A stretch of 64,000 nucleotides of DNA from Sulfuricella denitrificans (GCA_002632355.1 NSJJ01000003.1:186001-250000); one strand, 5' to 3'. Shown: positions 16,495 through 27,059, counted from the stretch's first letter. The notes: generated from the sequence alone by a model not told the origin. Translations and numbers: made by a program.

Positions 16495-17030
16495 GGCGTC
16501 AGCTCCAGAATGCCGGGCAGAAACACCTCGGTTACCAGAATCGGGTAGCGGCCCAGAATGAAAACCGAGCGCCGCGCCCAGAGGTGCGCCGGGCGCTCGT
16601 CGAGAATACGGCAGGCGCGGCGGTAGAGTTCGTGACGCTGGTTGAGTTTCTTGAATTGCAGCGGTTCGCGCCGCACCCTCGGGTTGGTGAACAGGGCCGC
16701 GCCCAGCGGTTTGCTGCCCAGTTTGCTCAGTGCCTGCCACGGGCCGCGCAGCCCGGCACGCGGGATGACGCTGTGCGCAAACACCACGGGGGTCTCGCCG
16801 CAATACAGGTGAACTTCGCGCAATAATGCGAATTTGCGCGGGTTGAGATGGACAGAGGCGGCCTCGTCGCGTCCGGGTCTGCCCAGAGCCAGACGCAATC
16901 CACGCACGCTGAATGCGTTGCAGCGGGCCTGGATGCGGTGCGTCAGCGAACCCCGGTCGATCAGCCAGTGCCGGTATGGGCAATGCACGGCGGGCGGGCG
17001 GGGTTGCCAGAACAGGGGGAGGTGACGCAT
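16491..17030 (-). CDS. ubiC: Chorismate pyruvate-lyase (UbiC)
   Basis: A 179-residue soluble enzyme that cleaves chorismate to 4-hydroxybenzoate and pyruvate, the first step of ubiquinone synthesis. It has the typical WLIDRGSLTHRI opening, LREVHLYCGETPVVFAHSVIP in the centre, and RRSVFILGRYPILVTEVFLPG at the end with the catalytic Glu. Overlap with ubiA shows an operon ubiC-ubiA. Chorismate is shared with the menaquinone branch encoded by menF at 54673-56082. Confidence 0.93.
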   Translation of the reverse strand: MRHLPLFWQPRPPAVHCPYRHWLIDRGSLTHRIQARCNAFSVRGLRLALGRPGRDEAASVHLNPRKFALLREVHLYCGETPVVFAHSVIPRAGLRGPWQALSKLGSKPLGAALFTNPRVRREPLQFKKLNQRHELYRRACRILDERPAHLWARRSVFILGRYPILVTEVFLPGILELTP

Positions 17031-17117
17031 GGAAAGTGGCGGATCCAGTCTATTTCGGGTCAGTCGGGAATTCTAGCAGTATTTGAAGCAGCCCTGAACA
17101 CGTCCTGTGCCGCCGGA

Positions 17118-17957
17118 TTACTGCATTTCCTGTTCCAGGATGAAACTTGCCCCCTCGTCCTGCCCTAGCTTCTGCACCAGATAAGGCATGATTTCCGTGA
17201 GCGTCTTGTGCAGTGTCCACGGCGGGTTGATGACGAACATTCCGCTGCCATGCATGCCGAAGCCGTCGGGAGATGGCGCATGCACGGTCAGGGCGACGTG
17301 CAGCCAGTTTTTGACCGGCAGGCGTTTGAGTTTTTCCGGCAGTTGCCGCGCTTCGGGCTTGGCCAGTTGCGGATACCAGATTGCATAGGTGCCGGTGGCA
17401 AAGCGTGTCAGGCTGTCCTTCAATGCTGCGATGACGTGCTGATAATCGTCCCGGGTTTCATAGGAAGGGTCGATCAGCACCAGCGCGCGGCGTGGCGGCG
17501 GGGGAAGCAGGGCCTTGAGCGCGTCGAAGCCGTTGGCGGTGGTGATGGCGACCCGCTTGTCCGTGAAGTTGTCCTGCAAGATCCGGCTGTCGCTGCTGTG
17601 CAGCTCGAACAGACGCAGGCGATCCTGAGCGCGCAGGGTTTGCAGGGCCAGCCAGGGCGAGCCGGGGTAATAACGCAGCGTCCCGTCGGGGTTGACGGCA
17701 TGCACCCGGCTCACATACTCGGCCAGCGCCGGTGGCAGGTCCTTGCGTTGCCACAGCCTGCCGATGCCGCTTTCATACTCCTTAAGCTGGGTCGCATAAC
17801 CCGCGTCCAGGGAATAAAGCCCCGCTCCGGCATGGGTGTCGATGATCCAGAACGGTTTGTCCTTCTGTCCCAGATGGCGGGAGAGCTGGATCAGCAGCAG
17901 ATGCTTCAGCACATCGGCGTGGTTGCCGGCATGAAAGGCGTGGCGGTAGCTCAGCAT
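17118..17957 (-). CDS. rlmJ: 23S rRNA (adenine-2030-N6)-methyltransferase RlmJ
   Basis: A 279-residue SAM-dependent methyltransferase. The N-terminal MLSYRHAFHAGNHADVLKH is the family signature, DTHAGAGLY is the SAM-binding loop, and LIDPSYE is the catalytic DPPY-type motif. It methylates A2030 of 23S rRNA. Full length. It stands as a single gene between ubiC and recG in the same orientation, with 48 bases to recG. Confidence 0.94.
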   Translation of the reverse strand: MLSYRHAFHAGNHADVLKHLLLIQLSRHLGQKDKPFWIIDTHAGAGLYSLDAGYATQLKEYESGIGRLWQRKDLPPALAEYVSRVHAVNPDGTLRYYPGSPWLALQTLRAQDRLRLFELHSSDSRILQDNFTDKRVAITTANGFDALKALLPPPPRRALVLIDPSYETRDDYQHVIAALKDSLTRFATGTYAIWYPQLAKPEARQLPEKLKRLPVKNWLHVALTVHAPSPDGFGMHGSGMFVINPPWTLHKTLTEIMPYLVQKLGQDEGASFILEQEMQ

Positions 17958-18005
17958 GGCGGCATTCCGGGTGAGGGCATGAAGAAGGATTTTTCAAACA
18001 CAGGA

Positions 18006-20069
18006 TTATACCTTGAGATAATCCTGTTGCTGCCCCAGCCAGCGTTCGAGATGGCGCGTGGCGTGATCGGGAAATTCGGCCAGCATGTGATCGGCAGCGT
18101 GACGGGCGGCTTCGAGCAGATGCTGGTCGCGTTCGAGGTCGGCAAATCTGAGCATGGCCACGCCGCTCTGGCGTGCGCCGAGAAACTCTCCCGGCCCGCG
18201 CAGGGCCAGGTCCTGGCGCGCCACCTCGAAACCGTCGCTGTTTTCGTAAATGATCCTGAGCCGCGCACGGGCTGTTTCGGAAAGAGGCGACTGGAACAGC
18301 AGGATGCAGGTGCTCTGGGTCGTGCCGCGCCCTACCCGGCCGCGCAGCTGGTGCAATTGGGATAGCCCGAAGCGTTCGGCATGTTCGATCACCATGAGCG
18401 AGGCGTTGGGCACGTCCACACCGACTTCAATCACGGTGGTGGCGACCAGCAACTGGATTTCTCCCGCCTTGAAACGGCTCATGGTGGCAGCCTTCTCCAT
18501 TGCGGGGAGGCGGCCATGAACGAGGCCAATGCTGAGCTCGGGAAAAGTCTGGCAGAGCAGTTCATAGGTTTCGAGTGCGGTCTTGAGCTGCAGCGCCTCG
18601 GATTCTTCAATCAGCGGACACACCCAATAGGCCTGTCTCCCCTGCATGCAGGCATCGCGGATGCGGGCGATGATTTCGTCGCGGCGTGCGCTGTCCACCA
18701 GTCGGGTGACAATGGGGGTGCGTCCGGGCGGCAATTGGTCGATCACGGACACATCCAGGTCGGCGTAATAGCTCATCGACAGGGTGCGCGGAATGGGTGT
18801 GGCGCTCATCATCAGCTGGTGAATCTCGCCCCCTTTCTGGCGCAATGCCAGGCGCTGGTGCACGCCGAAGCGGTGTTGTTCGTCGATAATGGCCAGCCCC
18901 AGCTGGCGGAATTCCACCTGTTCCTGAAACAGGGCGTGGGTGCCGATGGCCAGCTGCGCCTCGCCGCTGGCGGCGCGCTCAATTGCGCTGCGCTTGTCTT
19001 TCTTGCCCAGGCTGCCGCTGAGCCAGGCCACGGTGATGCCGAGCGGCTCCAGCCAGGCGGAGAGCTTGAGGTAATGCTGCTCGGCCAGAATTTCGGTGGG
19101 GGCCATGATGGCTGCCTGGAAGCCGTTTTCGATGGCCTGGCAGGCCGCCAGCGCGGCGACGATGGTCTTGCCGCTGCCCACGTCGCCTTGCAGCAGGCGC
19201 TGCATGGGGTGGTTCCGGGACAGGTCGGCGCTGATTTCGTCGCAAACGCGCTGCTGGGCGGCGGTAAGCGGGAAGGGCAGACCCTTCAGCAGGGCGGCGC
19301 CGAGTTGCTGTCGCGGCGGCAGGGACGGGGCGCCGCGCGCACGGCGTTTGCGGTAATGCAGGCGCATGGAGAGCTGCTGCGCCAGCAGTTCATCAAAAAT
19401 CACGCGCTGCCAGGCAGGGTGTTTTCTTTCGTCCAGCGCGGATGGGCTGACGTCGGGCGGGGGCTGGTGCAGCAGCGTGATGCTGGCCGCAAAATCCGGC
19501 AGATTCAGCGGGATGCGCAGGGCGTCGGGCAGCGTGTCGCAAAGGTCCGCGTCATTCAGGGCCTGGCCGATCAGCTTGCGCAGGGTGCCCTGGCCGAGTC
19601 CCTGGGTAGTGGGGTAGACCGGCGTGAGGGCCTCGGCGAGGGGCTCCTCCTGCTTCACGATGCGGTACTGGGGGTGGACCATCTCCGCACCGAAAAAACC
19701 GTGGCGCAGCTCGCCCAGAACGCGCACCCTGACGCCGGGCGAAAGGGTCGCGGCCTGGCTGGGATAAAAATGCAGAAAACGTAACTGCAACGCGCCGCTG
19801 TTATCCTGCATCTTGACCGTCAGCATCTTGCGCGGTTTGTAGGTGACGCTGGCGTGGGTGACGGTGCCTTCTACCTGCACCATCTGGCCCAAGGGCGCGT
19901 CTGCAACGGAATAAAGATGCGTCTCGTCCTGATAACGCAGCGGCAGGTGGAGCAACAGGCCGAAGGGAGAGTGGATGCCGAGTTTGGCCAGCTTTTCCCG
20001 GGCGGCCTTGCCGGTTTTGATGCCGGACTGGCCCATATCCTTCCGTGCATCAGGATCGCTTGGCGGCAT
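18006..20069 (-). CDS. recG: ATP-dependent DNA helicase RecG
   Basis: A 687-residue superfamily-2 helicase that remodels stalled forks and branched DNA. An N-terminal wedge/OB region (LPLRYQDETHLY, VEGTVTH) is followed by Walker A in LLQGDVGSGKTIVAAL, the DEXH box IIDEQHRFGV, motif III MSATPIPRT, and motif VI QLRGRVGRG. The ATG overlaps the ridA stop by one base (TAATG), so ridA-recG are coupled. Confidence 0.96.
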   Translation of the reverse strand: MPPSDPDARKDMGQSGIKTGKAAREKLAKLGIHSPFGLLLHLPLRYQDETHLYSVADAPLGQMVQVEGTVTHASVTYKPRKMLTVKMQDNSGALQLRFLHFYPSQAATLSPGVRVRVLGELRHGFFGAEMVHPQYRIVKQEEPLAEALTPVYPTTQGLGQGTLRKLIGQALNDADLCDTLPDALRIPLNLPDFAASITLLHQPPPDVSPSALDERKHPAWQRVIFDELLAQQLSMRLHYRKRRARGAPSLPPRQQLGAALLKGLPFPLTAAQQRVCDEISADLSRNHPMQRLLQGDVGSGKTIVAALAACQAIENGFQAAIMAPTEILAEQHYLKLSAWLEPLGITVAWLSGSLGKKDKRSAIERAASGEAQLAIGTHALFQEQVEFRQLGLAIIDEQHRFGVHQRLALRQKGGEIHQLMMSATPIPRTLSMSYYADLDVSVIDQLPPGRTPIVTRLVDSARRDEIIARIRDACMQGRQAYWVCPLIEESEALQLKTALETYELLCQTFPELSIGLVHGRLPAMEKAATMSRFKAGEIQLLVATTVIEVGVDVPNASLMVIEHAERFGLSQLHQLRGRVGRGTTQSTCILLFQSPLSETARARLRIIYENSDGFEVARQDLALRGPGEFLGARQSGVAMLRFADLERDQHLLEAARHAADHMLAEFPDHATRHLERWLGQQQDYLKV

Positions 20070-20452
20070 TACTCGCCCAGGTGCAGGACCGCATCCATTT
20101 CCACCAGCGCGCCGCGCGGCAGTTCTTTCACGCCCACGGCGGCGCGCGCGGGGTAGGGCTGGTCGAAGTAGCGGGCCATGATTTCGTTGACCTTGGCGAA
20201 GTGGGCCAGATCGGTGAGATAGACATTGAGCTTGACCGTGGCATTGAGGTTCGCGCCGGCGGCACTGGCCACTGCGCCGAGATTGAGGAATACCTGGTTG
20301 ATCTGGGATTCGATGCCCTCGGCCATCTGCATGGTGTTCGGATCGAGGCCGATCTGGCCGGAAAGGTAAACCGTATCACCGACGCGGATGCCCTGCGAAT
20401 AGGTGCCGATGGCGGCAGGTGCGTTGGGGGTGCTCAATACTTGTCTGGTCAT
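20069..20452 (-). CDS. ridA: RidA family reactive-intermediate deaminase
   Basis: A 127-residue trimeric YjgF/RidA protein that hydrolyses reactive enamine/imine intermediates from PLP enzymes. [25 protein letters not shown] and the C-terminal [19 protein letters not shown] with its conserved Arg are present. The start at 20452 follows a weak AGGAAAAC. It leads into recG with a one-base overlap. An intergenic repeat separates it from spoT. Confidence 0.93.
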   Translation of the reverse strand: MTRQVLSTPNAPAAIGTYSQGIRVGDTVYLSGQIGLDPNTMQMAEGIESQINQVFLNLGAVASAAGANLNATVKLNVYLTDLAHFAKVNEIMARYFDQPYPARAAVGVKELPRGALVEMDAVLHLGE

Positions 20453-20487
20453 GCTGTTTTCCTTGCTTGCTGGTTCTGAATTGTCTG

Positions 20488-20615
20488 AAACCCTAACCCC
20501 CTTAATCCCCCTTGTGCGAGCATCCGCTACGCGGATTGCCTGCTTGACCCGTTTCAGGGGAAAAGCCGCGAACTCCTCCCCTGACAAGGGGAGGATGGGA
20601 GGGGTTTGGGGTTAG
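20488..20615. repeat. Intergenic repeat of C-rich/G-rich inverted arms
   Basis: Outer arms CTAACCCC (20493-20500) and GGGGTTAG (20608-20615) enclose a strong inner hairpin CCTCCCC-TGACAA-GGGGAGG (20575-20594). The element fills the spoT-ridA gap. It has no U tract, and similar arms are common as dispersed extragenic elements in proteobacteria. Function unknown. Confidence 0.55.
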
Positions 20616-22723
20616 CCCTTGGTCCGGTTGATCCTAACCACTTCCGGCAGCTGACGCAGGCCACGCATGACGCGGGCGAGATGCATGCGGTTTTCCACCT
20701 GAAGGGTGAAGTACATGGTGGTATAGGCGCTGCCGTCCTCCTCTTCCATGCTGACATTGTCGATATTGGAATCGGCATCGGCGATGGTGGCTGCCACCTT
20801 GGCCAGCACGCCGCGCTGGTTGGCCACCACCAGCTTGATCGAGACCTCGAAAAATTTCTTGGTGTCCGGGTCCCACTCCACATCCACCCATTTGTCCGGA
20901 TCGTTACGGTAATGGGCGATGGTGGGGCAGTCGTGGGTGTGGATGATGAGACCCTTGCCCTTGTTGATGAAGCCCAGAATGGGGTCGCCAGGAATGGGGC
21001 GGCAACAGGAGGCGAACTGGACGGCCATGCCTTCGGTACCGCGAATGGTCATGGCGCTTTGCGGCCGCTTTTCATCGACTGGCGTTTCGCCCAGCGTTGC
21101 CAGTTGTCTTGCCACGACAATGTTGAGTCGTTTGCCCAGGCCGATATCGGCGAGGATTTCGTCTCTGGTCTTGCCGGCGTTCTCGCGCAGCAATTTTTCC
21201 CATGGCCCCTCGCCGATGCTCACGGGCTTGATCTGCAGGGCGCGTAGTGCCTGATCCAGCAGCCGTTCGCCGAGCGCGACGGACTCCTCGTAGTGCAGTG
21301 TTTTGAGGAAGTGGCGGATATGGGAGCGCGCCTTGCCGGTGGCGACGTAATTCAGCCAGGCCGGGTTGGGGTTGGCGTGGGTGGCGGTAATGATTTCCAC
21401 ATGATCGCCATTCCTGAGTTCGGTGCGCAGCGGGGCGTGCTCGTGGTTGATCTTGACCGTCACGGCGCGGTTGCCGACGTCGGTATGCACTGCATAGGCG
21501 AAATCCACGGCAGTGGCGCCGCGCGGCAAGGCCATGATCTTGCCCTTGGGCGTGAAAACGTAGACCTCGTCCGGGAACAGGTCGACCTTGATATGCTCGA
21601 GGAATTCGGCGGCATCGCGGCTTTCGTCCTGGATTTCCAGCAGGCTCTGCAGCCACTGGTGGGTCTTCTGCTGCATGTCGCTGATGCTGTTGTCGCCACT
21701 TTTGTACAGCCAGTGCGAGGCCACCCCCGCTTCGGCAATATGATGCATTTCCTGGCTGCGGATCTGGATCTCGATCGGTGTGCCGAAAGGGCCGAACAGC
21801 GTGGTGTGCAGGGATTGATAGCCATTGGCCTTGGGGATCGCGATGTAGTCCTTGAACTTGCCCGGGATCGGCTTGTACAGGGCATGCAGCGAGCCCAGCG
21901 CAAGATAGCAGGTGGGCACGTCCTTGACCATCACGCGGAAACCGTAGATGTCGAACACTTCTGAAAAAGCCAGGTTCTTTTCCTGCATTTTCTTGTAGAT
22001 GCTGTAGAGGTGTTTTTCGCGCCCGGTGACGCTGGCCTCGATATTGCAGGCGGCCAGTTTGTTCTTGATGGCTTCCAGCACCTTGCTGACCACTTCGCGA
22101 CGGTTGCCGCGCGCGGATTTGACCGCTTTAGACAGGACGGTGTAGCGGTTGGGGTAGGCGAAGTGGAAGCCGAGATCTTCCAGTTCGCGATAGACATTGT
22201 TGAGCCCGAGACGGTTGGCGATGGGCGCGTAAATTTCCAGGGTTTCGTGCGAAATTCGCTGCTGCTTGGCCGCTTTCATCGATTCCAGGGTGCGCATGTT
22301 GTGCAACCGGTCGGCCAGCTTGATCAGGATCACCCGCACGTCCCGTGCCATGGCGAGCAGCATTTTGCGGAAATTTTCCGCCTGGGCATGGGCTTCCGAC
22401 TGGAATTCGATCTTGTCCAGCTTGGATACGCCCTCCACCAGTTCGGCGACCTGCTTGCCGAACTGCGCGCCGATTTCCTCGCTGGTGGTTGCGGTGTCCT
22501 CCACCACGTCGTGCAGCAGCGCAGCCATGATGGCCTGAGCGTCAAGGCGCCATTCGGCCAGGATGGTAGCGACGGCGAGCGGATGGGAAATATAGGCTTC
22601 GCCGCTTTTGCGCATTTGCCCGTGATGGGCGGCTTCGGCAACGCGAAAGGCTTCCTCGACCTGGGCGATGTCCTCAGGCCTGAGGTAAGCGGAGAGAATC
22701 TCGGTGAGCTGGGACGTGGGCAT
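20612..22723 (-). CDS. spoT: Bifunctional (p)ppGpp synthetase/hydrolase SpoT
   Basis: A 703-residue RelA/SpoT protein. The N-terminal HD hydrolase site is intact (HDVVEDT with SHPLAVATIL), followed by the synthetase domain (GREKHLYSIYKKM, YGFRVMV, HTTLFGP), a TGS domain (VFTPKGKIMALPRGATAVDFAY) and a C-terminal ACT domain. Hydrolase residues being intact indicates SpoT rather than RelA. I use the start at 22723; its upstream sequence has no good ribosome site, and 23 more codons are open upstream into the repeat element, so the start is uncertain. It follows rpoZ. Confidence 0.94.
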   Translation of the reverse strand: MPTSQLTEILSAYLRPEDIAQVEEAFRVAEAAHHGQMRKSGEAYISHPLAVATILAEWRLDAQAIMAALLHDVVEDTATTSEEIGAQFGKQVAELVEGVSKLDKIEFQSEAHAQAENFRKMLLAMARDVRVILIKLADRLHNMRTLESMKAAKQQRISHETLEIYAPIANRLGLNNVYRELEDLGFHFAYPNRYTVLSKAVKSARGNRREVVSKVLEAIKNKLAACNIEASVTGREKHLYSIYKKMQEKNLAFSEVFDIYGFRVMVKDVPTCYLALGSLHALYKPIPGKFKDYIAIPKANGYQSLHTTLFGPFGTPIEIQIRSQEMHHIAEAGVASHWLYKSGDNSISDMQQKTHQWLQSLLEIQDESRDAAEFLEHIKVDLFPDEVYVFTPKGKIMALPRGATAVDFAYAVHTDVGNRAVTVKINHEHAPLRTELRNGDHVEIITATHANPNPAWLNYVATGKARSHIRHFLKTLHYEESVALGERLLDQALRALQIKPVSIGEGPWEKLLRENAGKTRDEILADIGLGKRLNIVVARQLATLGETPVDEKRPQSAMTIRGTEGMAVQFASCCRPIPGDPILGFINKGKGLIIHTHDCPTIAHYRNDPDKWVDVEWDPDTKKFFEVSIKLVVANQRGVLAKVAATIADADSNIDNVSMEEEDGSAYTTMYFTLQVENRMHLARVMRGLRQLPEVVRINRTKG

Positions 22724-22743
22724 GGGGGGTGAGTTAAGTGAAG

Positions 22744-22806
22744 GTGAAGGGTGAAAAGTGAAGCCGGTGATTTTCAACCTTTCACATTTCACGTTTCACC
22801 CTTCAC
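22744..22806. repeat. GTGAAACG-type palindromic repeat, second copy
   Basis: GTGAAGGGTGAAA (22744-22756) pairs perfectly with TTTCACCCTTCAC (22794-22806), with a copy of CACATTTCACGTTTCAC in between. The same units form the element at 4096-4182. It lies in the rpoZ-spoT gap, so it will be in the spoT leader if the genes are co-transcribed. Confidence 0.7.
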
Positions 22807-22817
22807 GCGTCACAAAA

Positions 22818-23024
22818 TCACGCCTGTCCGCGGTTGAGAATTTCCCGGCCGACTTTTTCCATGGCAATTTCCTTCAGCGCGACAACGGTCGGTTTGTCGC
22901 GGCCGGCTTCTACCAGCGGGGTGGCGCCGTTGGCCAGTTGCCGGGCGCGGTAGGTGGCTGCCAGGGTCAGTTCAAAGCGGTTGCTGAAGTTTTTCATGCA
23001 GTCATCGACGGTAATGCGTGCCAT
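22818..23024 (-). CDS. rpoZ: RNA polymerase omega subunit
   Basis: A 68-residue protein starting [20 protein letters not shown], the conserved omega N-terminus, with YRARQLANG and [11 protein letters not shown]. Omega assists assembly of RNA polymerase and forms part of a ppGpp site. It lies in the classical order gmk-rpoZ-spoT, which also supports the identities of both neighbours. Confidence 0.96.
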   Translation of the reverse strand: MARITVDDCMKNFSNRFELTLAATYRARQLANGATPLVEAGRDKPTVVALKEIAMEKVGREILNRGQA

Positions 23025-23058
23025 AGTTTATGTGCTCCAATGGGGTTTCAGGTGTTTT

Positions 23059-23757
<699 letters not shown>

Positions 23758-23767
23758 TCATGGCCCG

Positions 23768-26700
23768 GTGCGTAAATTTGCGTTTATCATTTATGCTTTC
23801 ATCCTGTTTACGACTTTCTATTGGCTTTTTGTGGAATCCGGCACTCCAAAACGTTCCCTGCTCAGACGCCTGATCCGGTTTCTTGTCCTTAGCCTTGCCG
23901 CCCTCATGTTGCTGGGGCTGATCGCAGTGGGCGTACTGGCTTATTTCGAGGGCCAGACTTCGACATTTCAGGCCGAATATCTGGCCCGGCTGGGAAAGTC
24001 ACTGCATTTCGAGCTTAAAAGCGGACCCAATCCGGAATTCAGGGTCGGCCAGGCGGGGCCTTACGACGAACGCCTGGGTTACAGCCGGATCAGGACATGG
24101 ACACCACGCCTGCTCGAGCAGGGGTTTCAGGTCAGTCAACAGGCACGAGTTTCCCCGCAGATGGAAGACCTGATCGATCGTGGCCTGTTCGTTCCCTACC
24201 ATGAAAAACCCCAGGCCGGGCTGAATATTCTCGACCAGAATGGCGCTCGCCAGTATGGCGGCTTGTTCCCCGCACGTATCTATCCAAATTTTGATGCCGT
24301 TCCGTCCCTGGTGCGCGATACCTTGCTGTTTATCGAAAACCGCGAGTTGCTCGATCAGGCCCATCCGAAAAAGAACCCGGCAGTGGAGTGGGAACGTCTC
24401 GGCCGTGCCGTGCTGGACAAGGGGATTCAGACTATCCGGCCGGAACACGACGTGCCGGGCGGCAGCACGCTGGCCACGCAGATCGAGAAGTACCGGCACT
24501 CTCCCAATGGCCTGACACTTACCGCCGAAGACAAGCTGCAGCAGATGGCATCGGCCTCGGTGCGCGCCTACCTGGGGGGGGAAGATACGCTGGCCTGGCG
24601 CAAATCCATCGTGGTGAATTACCTCAACACAGTGCCGTTGGCTGCAGTGAGCGGATATGGCGAGGTCAATGGCATGGGCGATGGCTTGTGGGCCTGGTAT
24701 GGCCTGGACTTCGAGCGCGTCAACCGGGTGTTGCGGGGCTGGTCCGGCGCTCCGGGCGAAATCGAAGCCGTGGCACCTGTCTACAAGCATGTGTTGAGCC
24801 TGATGATCGCGCAGCGGCGGCCTTCGGGCTATCTTGTCGGTGGGCATGAAGCGCTGGATGCGCTGACCAACAGCCATCTGCGCGTGCTGGCGAGCGAGGG
24901 CGTGATCCCGGCCAACCTGCGCGATGCCGCGATGAAGGTAAAGCTGCAGTTCCGCAAGGCAACGATCGCCGAGGACAATGGCGCTTATTCTTCACGCAAA
25001 GCGGTGAATGCGGTGCGTGTGCGGCTTGCATCGCTGCTTGGGATGGCGCGCCTGTATGAACTGGACCGTCTCGATCTGACGGTCAGTACCACGCTCAACA
25101 AGGATCTGCAGCAGCAGGTCACGCAGATCCTGCGCCAGCTTGGAACGCCGGAATACGCACGTTCCGCCGGGTTGTATGGGGAACGCATGCTGGGCGCCGC
25201 CGATCCGGGGCGTGTCATCTATAGCCTGAATATCCACGAGCTGACGCCGGAAGGTGCCAAGCTACGTATCCAGGCAGACAATTACGACCAGCCTTTCGAT
25301 ATCAATCAGGGCTCCAAGCTGGACCTGGGGTCGACTGCCAAGCTGCGCACCCTGGTGAGCTATCTGGAAATCATCGAAAAGCTGCACCAGCGCTATGCCG
25401 AGACTCCGGCAGACGAGTTGAGGAAAATAGAGAGTGATCCAGTGGATTTATTGACGCGCTGGGCTGCCGATTACCTCATTGCTCATGAAGACCGGAATTT
25501 GGCGGACATGCTCGATGCCGCTCTGGAACGCCGTTATTCCGCCAGCCCTGCCGAGGCTTTCTTTACCGGCGGCGGACTGCTTTATTTTCACAATTTCAAA
25601 CATGAAGACGACGGGCAGGTGATGAGTGTGCGCGATGCCACGCGCAATTCGGTGAATCTGGTGTTCATCCGCATCATGCGTGATGTCGAGCGCTATTACA
25701 TGTTCAACATACCGGGGTCGTCGGCCAATATTCTGCGGGATGCCAGGGATCCCAATCGAAAGGTTTACCTGCAACGCTTCGCCGACAAGGAAGGCCAGGA
25801 GTTCATCAGCCGCTTCTACCAGAAATATCGCAACAGGACGCCACAGGAAATCAGCGAAATCTTCTTTTCCGGTGTCAAGTCGACACGCCGCCGGCTGGCC
25901 GCTGCACATCGCTATCTTTATCCCAGGGCCTCGCAAGCGGAGTTCACTGCCTTCATGGAAGCGCGTCTGCCCGGCTTCAAGAATGTGGGAACACATGCCA
26001 TTGCCGGCTTGTACGAGGAACTGGCACCAGGGCATCTGTCGCTTGCCGACCAGGGTTACACGGTGCGCGTTCATCCTCTTGAGCTGTGGCTGGCGGCATT
26101 TCTCGTGCAGCACCCCGGTGCGCAATACAGGGATGCCATCAAGGCCAGCGGTGCAGAACGTATCGAGGTGTACAACTGGCTCATTAACACCAGCCACAAG
26201 AACGCCCAGGACAGCCGCATCCGCAACCTGCTGGAAGTGGAGGCTTTCCTTGAAATCCATCGCGCCTGGAAGCGCCTCGGCTATCCCTTCGACTATCTGG
26301 TGCCTTCGCTCGCCACCGCCATCGGCAGCTCTGCGGACCGGCCTGCCGCGCTGGCCGATCTGATGGGCATCATCCTCAACAATGGTGTGCGCCCGCCTGC
26401 CCAACTGATCGAAGAGTTGCATTTTGCTGCCGGTACGCCCTTCGAAACTGTTTTCAAACGCAAGCCAGAAAAGGGCGAACGCATGTTTTCGCCAGAACTC
26501 GCATCCGCTGTGCGCGGCGCGCTGATCAACGTGGTGGAGCGTGGCACCGCTTCCCGGCTGGCGCATGCAATCGTCAAGGCCAACGGCGAGTACATTCCTA
26601 TCGGCGGCAAGACAGGAACCGGCGACCACCGCTATGTCACGTTCTCATCTGCAGGCGTAGTCAAGGAATCACGCGCGGTGAACCGTTCGGCCACTTTCGT

Positions 26701-26974
26701 CTTCTTTATTGGCGACCGTTTTTACGGTACGCTCACTGCCTTCGTGCCAGGTGCGGCGGCTGAGGATTACAAATTTACCTCTTCTCTCTCTGCGCAGATT
26801 CTCAAGCATTTGCTGCCTACCCTGAAGCCGCTCACCGATACGGCTCAGCCATTGGCCGAACAGTTCATGCCAGAAAGAAAGGTTCCGTCCCGCGGAACGG
26901 AACAAAAAGCTTCATTGGGTCAGGATGAAGCGGTCAATGCAACCGAAAGGGAAGAAACTGGCGACGCCGATTAG
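23768..26974 (+). CDS. Large bifunctional-type penicillin-binding protein with divergent GT51 domain
   Basis: A 1068-residue inner-membrane protein with two N-terminal hydrophobic stretches (about 3-22 and 36-60). A glycosyltransferase-51-like part contains DTLLFIENRELLDQ and GGSTLATQIEKYRHSP, but the usual EDxxFxxH motif is altered to ENRELLD. The transpeptidase half has an intact STAK site (Ser522-Lys525), SVN and GGKTGTG. It should crosslink peptidoglycan; the polymerase activity is doubtful. The GTG start at 23768 has no visible ribosome site, so the N-terminus is provisional. Monocistronic, convergent with napB. Confidence 0.85.
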   Translation: MRKFAFIIYAFILFTTFYWLFVESGTPKRSLLRRLIRFLVLSLAALMLLGLIAVGVLAYFEGQTSTFQAEYLARLGKSLHFELKSGPNPEFRVGQAGPYDERLGYSRIRTWTPRLLEQGFQVSQQARVSPQMEDLIDRGLFVPYHEKPQAGLNILDQNGARQYGGLFPARIYPNFDAVPSLVRDTLLFIENRELLDQAHPKKNPAVEWERLGRAVLDKGIQTIRPEHDVPGGSTLATQIEKYRHSPNGLTLTAEDKLQQMASASVRAYLGGEDTLAWRKSIVVNYLNTVPLAAVSGYGEVNGMGDGLWAWYGLDFERVNRVLRGWSGAPGEIEAVAPVYKHVLSLMIAQRRPSGYLVGGHEALDALTNSHLRVLASEGVIPANLRDAAMKVKLQFRKATIAEDNGAYSSRKAVNAVRVRLASLLGMARLYELDRLDLTVSTTLNKDLQQQVTQILRQLGTPEYARSAGLYGERMLGAADPGRVIYSLNIHELTPEGAKLRIQADNYDQPFDINQGSKLDLGSTAKLRTLVSYLEIIEKLHQRYAETPADELRKIESDPVDLLTRWAADYLIAHEDRNLADMLDAALERRYSASPAEAFFTGGGLLYFHNFKHEDDGQVMSVRDATRNSVNLVFIRIMRDVERYYMFNIPGSSANILRDARDPNRKVYLQRFADKEGQEFISRFYQKYRNRTPQEISEIFFSGVKSTRRRLAAAHRYLYPRASQAEFTAFMEARLPGFKNVGTHAIAGLYEELAPGHLSLADQGYTVRVHPLELWLAAFLVQHPGAQYRDAIKASGAERIEVYNWLINTSHKNAQDSRIRNLLEVEAFLEIHRAWKRLGYPFDYLVPSLATAIGSSADRPAALADLMGIILNNGVRPPAQLIEELHFAAGTPFETVFKRKPEKGERMFSPELASAVRGALINVVERGTASRLAHAIVKANGEYIPIGGKTGTGDHRYVTFSSAGVVKESRAVNRSATFVFFIGDRFYGTLTAFVPGAAAEDYKFTSSLSAQILKHLLPTLKPLTDTAQPLAEQFMPERKVPSRGTEQKASLGQDEAVNATEREETGDAD

Positions 26975-27017
26975 CCCGGCAAGCCAGCGCCTGAGATGAG
27001 TCGTCAGGGCATAAATG

Positions 27018-27043
27018 CTCTGGCTACCGGGTGGCAGCCAGAG
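27018..27043. terminator. Hairpin between the PBP gene and napB
   Basis: CTCTGGCT (27018-27025) and AGCCAGAG (27036-27043) give an 8-bp stem with a 10-base loop in the short gap between two converging genes. Neither strand has a U tract after it, so it may act as a boundary or RNA-stabilising hairpin rather than an intrinsic terminator. Confidence 0.4.
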
Positions 27044-27059
27044 AGAAGCGCTTAAAAGC

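Noticed and set aside
15604-16983. N-terminally extended UbiA
   Set aside because: The extension overlaps ubiC in another frame and is Pro/Arg-rich; the family start is at 16494.
18381-19784. Open frame of over 460 codons antisense to recG
   Set aside because: Strong helicase motifs on the other strand explain the constraint; the antisense translation has none.
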